The notes below the pieces were generated by a model. It did no database searches, was not told the DNA's origin, and was given only the letters and a program-made list of their open reading frames with translations. The translations under genes and the position numbers were made by a program. A stretch of DNA of 64,000 bases from Sediminibacterium sp. KACHI17 (lineage in GTDB: Bacteria > Bacteroidota > Bacteroidia > Chitinophagales > Chitinophagaceae), in assembly GCF_040362915.1 (NCBI RefSeq), contig NZ_AP029612.1, positions 1,302,001 to 1,366,000 of the forward strand, written 5' to 3'. Shown here piece after piece: positions 61,123 through 64,000 of this stretch. Every line of letters starts with the position of its first letter. The first letter of the stretch is position 1.

Positions 61123-62019
61123 CTATTGTTCATCAGGAATGAATGCACGTTTTTCATATAAATTAACATGGATTTTGTCTGCAATTAAATTTACTGGAAT
61201 GTTCTTGAAGAACGAATAACGCTCAATAAAAGGTTTAAATTTATCGATGCCGTTTTCACTTAAACAATTATAGAATATCCATAGTAATTCATAGTCAGAG
61301 ATTTGCGATCTAATTATACTTGTGTAACGATATTTAATTTTAAAAATTTCCTCTTTTGTAACTTTTTCGCTATTATAAAAGAAATCTGTTTGGTCAACCA
61401 ACTTAATCATTCTGTAAAGATTTCTGAAATAGTGTCCAAAATCAGTTTGAGCTTGTTCATAATGTTCAAGATATATTTCTTCGTAACTGTCAGACTGTTC
61501 TTTAAGTTTTGGGAGCATCAAATTATATCTATGTCGAAATACATCTCGTCCTGTTATGGTTACAGCTTCCTTTTCCTCTGGTTTAGTTGTCATAAAACTT
61601 CCTGTACCCCACCCCCTTTCTTTTTCTTTGCTCTTATAATATCTGTAATCAATAGCAGATACTATTTGGTGATGAAGGTTTAAAAGATTAAAAAAGGTAT
61701 TTTCAAAACGTTGAAGTTTCAAAGTTTCGTTTTGAATTTCAAATTCAGCTCTGGTGTCTCTTAACTCTTCTCTTTGTAACTTTAGTTCCTTACGTTGAAG
61801 CAAAATTGTAAGGATAATACCAGCTAATGCAAGTCCTGAAAATAATGCGTTTACAGAACCAAACATATCACCAAATGTTCCTCTTTTTAATTCATTTAAA
61901 TCTTTTAATAAGAAATAAGTTGTAGTCCAAAGTCCAATAATCACAACTGTAACAATAACAGCTGTAATTATGAAACCGTTGTCGCCCTCGTGATCATTTG
62001 AAGCATTTAGTTTTCTCAT
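61123..62019 (-). CDS. Putative phage abortive infection protein (AbiC-like)
   Basis: A 298-residue protein of the putAbiC family. Two membrane helices (IITAVIVTVVIIGLWTTTYF; LFSGLALAGIILTILL), a coiled coil (RKELKLQREELRDTRAEFEI), then FENTFFNLLNLHHQIVSAI, GHYFRNLYRMIKLVDQTDFF, RYTSIIRSQISDYELLWIFY and FKPFIERYSFFKNIP. Family members are reported in abortive infection; the mechanism is unknown. It probably acts at the inner membrane. A small palindrome lies at its start. Start ATG 62019. Confidence 0.8.
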   Translation of the reverse strand: MRKLNASNDHEGDNGFIITAVIVTVVIIGLWTTTYFLLKDLNELKRGTFGDMFGSVNALFSGLALAGIILTILLQRKELKLQREELRDTRAEFEIQNETLKLQRFENTFFNLLNLHHQIVSAIDYRYYKSKEKERGWGTGSFMTTKPEEKEAVTITGRDVFRHRYNLMLPKLKEQSDSYEEIYLEHYEQAQTDFGHYFRNLYRMIKLVDQTDFFYNSEKVTKEEIFKIKYRYTSIIRSQISDYELLWIFYNCLSENGIDKFKPFIERYSFFKNIPVNLIADKIHVNLYEKRAFIPDEQ

Positions 62020-62036
62020 TCTCAATTTTGTCTATA

Positions 62037-62053
62037 ACATGATTATATCATGT
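62037..62053. promoter_or_regulatory. Palindrome ACATGAT-TAT-ATCATGT, candidate operator
   Basis: Perfect 7-bp arms with a 3-base centre, 18 bases upstream of the AbiC-like start codon; a place where a repressor would block transcription. Confidence 0.45.
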
Positions 62054-62230
62054 CGCTTTGATTGTATTTGCTTTATAGTCAAATCCTTGCAACTGAATTT
62101 ATAAATATACAAATTTTTTAACATAAGCTCTATGCCGCAATATTTTTCAACTAACTAAATATTAATCAGCCAATACAAAAGGTATCACTACTCAAAAAAA
62201 TTGTAAAGCAAACCTCCAAAATCAAAAACC

Positions 62231-62602
62231 CTAAACCGCCACCGCAGCACTCTCATGATAATGCAGAAAAGAAGCAAACTCATCCCCAGACCAATGATTT
62301 TTTTCTTCAATCCAGGTGCAGAGATGATTTTTGACGCCGGTTAATTTTTGCCAGGCTTGTTGTAGAATGAGGGGCTCATTGGAAGGTCTGAGCGGACTGG
62401 TGGTGGTTGCCAGTTCAGCAACGATCTCACCACGCATATTGCGAAAAGTATCTTTGAAAAATTTTCCTACCGGAGAATCAGTGGCACCAAATACACAATT
62501 ACCCAATACCAATCCCAACACACGATCTTGTTCTGTATTCAAAATAATATTGAGGTGCAAATACGCAACGGTTAAACCGTGTTGATCAAGTATAGGTGTC
62601 AT
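62231..62602 (-). CDS. Small protein resembling 4-fold beta-flower proteins
   Basis: A 123-residue cytoplasmic protein. MTPILDQHGLTVAYLHLNII / LGLVLGNCVFGATDSPVGKF / TFRNMRGEIVAEL resembles the repeated blades of 4-fold beta-flower proteins (D-x-G-x-x-x-A-Y-L pattern). The C-terminal helix half is unlike that family. Function unknown. Divergent from the FKBP gene with about 140 bases between. Confidence 0.55.
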   Translation of the reverse strand: MTPILDQHGLTVAYLHLNIILNTEQDRVLGLVLGNCVFGATDSPVGKFFKDTFRNMRGEIVAELATTTSPLRPSNEPLILQQAWQKLTGVKNHLCTWIEEKNHWSGDEFASFLHYHESAAVAV

Positions 62603-62742
62603 GGCTGCAGTTAATTAGGGACGCCAATGTATACTTTTCACACAGTTCCTACCTATACTCCTGCAAGACTTAATACTAAGTTTACAATAAGATAACATTA
62701 GAACCCAATGTCCCTATTTGTTATTTTCGCAAAAAATTGTAT

Positions 62743-63177
62743 ATGGGAGTAGCTGATCAATTAGCACAATTAAAAGCAGAAAAATCTGCTGCCAATTTAA
62801 AAGCCGGACAAGATTTTCTGGCCACCAACAAACAAAGAGCTGAAGTAACCGAGTTACCCAGCGGATTACAATACGAAGTACTCACAGAAGGTACAGGTGC
62901 TAAACCACAAGCGCACAATGAAGTGACTTGTCATTATCATGGTACCTTGATCGATGGAACGGTATTCGATAGTTCTGTTCAAAGAGGTAGACCTGCCGCC
63001 TTCCCACTGAACATGGTCATCAAAGGCTGGACAGAAGGCTTACAACTCATGTCAACCGGAAGCAAATGGCGTTTCTTCATCCCACCCCATCTTGCTTATG
63101 GAGATCGTCAGGTAAGCGCGCAGATCGGACCGAATTGCACATTGATTTTTGATGTAGAGTTGATCAGCTTTAGATAG
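62743..63177 (+). CDS. FKBP-type peptidyl-prolyl cis-trans isomerase
   Basis: A 144-residue foldase. A short helical N-terminus (VADQLAQLKAEKSAANLKAG) is followed by the FKBP domain (GLQYEVLTEGTGAKPQAHNE, GTLIDGTVFDSSVQRGRPA, VIKGWTEGLQLMSTGSKWRF, IPPHLAYGDRQV). No signal peptide, so it is cytoplasmic, unlike many secreted Mip-like homologues. ATG 62743 is used (the upstream TTG gives no advantage). Confidence 0.93.
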   Translation: MGVADQLAQLKAEKSAANLKAGQDFLATNKQRAEVTELPSGLQYEVLTEGTGAKPQAHNEVTCHYHGTLIDGTVFDSSVQRGRPAAFPLNMVIKGWTEGLQLMSTGSKWRFFIPPHLAYGDRQVSAQIGPNCTLIFDVELISFR

Positions 63178-63183
63178 GTTTTG

Positions 63184-63244
63184 AGCTGCAAGCTTCAAGC
63201 TACAAGCTGCAAGTAAGAATATACTTGTGGCTTGTAGCTTAAGC
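63184..63244. repeat. Inverted word-array E (AAGCT-CAAG words)
   Basis: GCTTCAAGCTACAAGCTGCAAGTA (63192-63215) pairs with 63222-63244 (one bulge, two mismatches) around a 6-base loop; the words AGCTNCAAG repeat about three times. It begins seven bases after the FKBP stop codon. It also resembles a terminator but lacks a T-tract. Confidence 0.85.
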
Positions 63245-63298
63245 ATAGAGTCTATCTTATTGTTATATAAATTATCAATAACATGAATACAAAATTAT

Positions 63299-64000
63299 TT
63301 AGAGTAACCCCTCTAGTAATTCAATCTTATACTTGATAAAAGAAATTGCTTTTTGCGCAGAAATATCACTTGCTGAAAATCCGTAAATATCTTTAAAACA
63401 ACTTGAGCAAGACGAATCAATATCATTTAATTTACCACACTCACAAGTCCACATTTCCTTTTCTTTTGAAGAAAGAAGTTGTTTTTTCATAGTACGGGTC
63501 CCTCTCTCAACAAAGAGATTGTTCATCCGATCTAGTATTCCCTTTAAATATTCAATATCAGATTTATTATAGAAAGGCTTATCATAGCATAATAATCTTG
63601 TTACCCTTTTTTGCTTATCAAAAGACTCATTATTAAGAAAATCATCAACTCTTTGCAAATCTAATATTTGTAGCTCGCCAACTATCTCAGTTAATCTTAA
63701 AGCTAATTTTTCATCATCAGTTTCTGCAATAGTTTTATGTACTAAAAGTGATCTTTCGTCATCAGGCAAGCTATCAATATAGGAGACTAATTTTTTTCTA
63801 AAATCATTATATCCATTGGGGTTTTCATTATATGCCGCAATTGATTTTTTAAATTTAAAAATCACATACTCATAAACCTCATGTATATGATTTTGAATGA
63901 TAAAATCCCAGATATTATCATCTATCTCTAACTTTTTTTGTTCTGCTTGCTCAATTACTTCATTCTTCTTAATAAGCATTTGTAACTTATCAGAACTAAC
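63299..64000 (-). CDS. Unknown protein with C-terminal zinc ribbon (start outside window)
   Basis: At least 226 residues; the frame is open beyond base 64000, so an upstream start outside the window is possible (in-frame ATG at 63979). The helical body (IDDNIWDFIIQNHIHEVYEY; FRKKLVSYIDSLPDDERSLL; LTEIVGELQILDLQ) is followed by a CxC-type zinc ribbon (WTCECGKLNDIDSSCSSCFK) and a C-terminal helix (ISAQKAISFIKYKIELLE). Not recognised. It lies in the AT-rich accessory stretch. Confidence 0.6.
   Translation of the reverse strand, partial: VSSDKLQMLIKKNEVIEQAEQKKLEIDDNIWDFIIQNHIHEVYEYVIFKFKKSIAAYNENPNGYNDFRKKLVSYIDSLPDDERSLLVHKTIAETDDEKLALRLTEIVGELQILDLQRVDDFLNNESFDKQKRVTRLLCYDKPFYNKSDIEYLKGILDRMNNLFVERGTRTMKKQLLSSKEKEMWTCECGKLNDIDSSCSSCFKDIYGFSASDISAQKAISFIKYKIELLEGLL

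Overview
The window is a chromosomal stretch of a Bacteroidota bacterium, most likely a member of the Chitinophagaceae (Sediminibacterium/Lacibacter-like; this placement is inference). The evidence is a SusC/SusD pair, lineage families (DUF3667, DUF4288, DUF6326, LytS/LytTR pairs), a Bacteroidota GcvP and Tgt, genes without Shine-Dalgarno sequences, and several -7 promoter boxes of the form TAnnTTTG. Both ends are cut inside genes: a TsaC/Sua5 homologue on the left and an unknown zinc-ribbon protein on the right.

Layout. 0-5.5 kb: tsaC, dapD, a DMT transporter, then a four-gene signalling operon (LiaF-like membrane protein, DUF4288, LytS kinase, LytTR regulator). 5.5-10 kb: three response regulators and a large sensor kinase whose sensor is an NMT1/THI5-type binding protein. 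10-18 kb: tRNA-Leu(CAG), a LuxE-like gene, a lipoprotein, a UbiA-like membrane protein, then an M42 peptidase, a class-I glutamine amidotransferase and an ATP-grasp-like protein in a row. 18-33 kb: housekeeping genes (cmk, mrp, hbd, ribD, prmC, exbBD, a Band-7 protein), two fasciclin genes and tRNA-Ala(GGC). 33-46 kb: a eukaryote-type citrate synthase, lptF/G, tgt, a glycosyltransferase plus rsmG, a CPA2 antiporter, and gcvP. 46-57 kb: a small divergent regulator locus, a pair of paralogous secreted proteins, a dienelactone hydrolase, an alcohol dehydrogenase, and a susC-susD-phosphodiesterase operon. 57-59.6 kb: a Crp/Fnr regulator followed by two paralogous barrel-like proteins and DUF6326. 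59.6-64 kb: a more AT-rich accessory stretch with DUF3644 and putative AbiC genes, a beta-flower-like protein, an FKBP isomerase and the cut zinc-ribbon gene.

The most unusual signal is not a gene. At least five intergenic spots (1443, 14047, 30193, 37451 and 63184) carry a short word of about 6-9 bases repeated two to four times and then repeated again in inverted orientation, so that the segment folds into a hairpin. The word differs at every site while the architecture is the same. Four of the five begin at or within a few bases of a stop codon, and one supplies the stop codon itself. A 12-mer from the 30.2 kb array also occurs inside gcvP, in the linker between its two halves. A second strong signal is a 21-base motif (one mismatch) placed 54 bases upstream of both barrel genes next to the Crp/Fnr gene, each copy 34 bp from a degenerate -7 box, which looks like an activator-dependent promoter pair.
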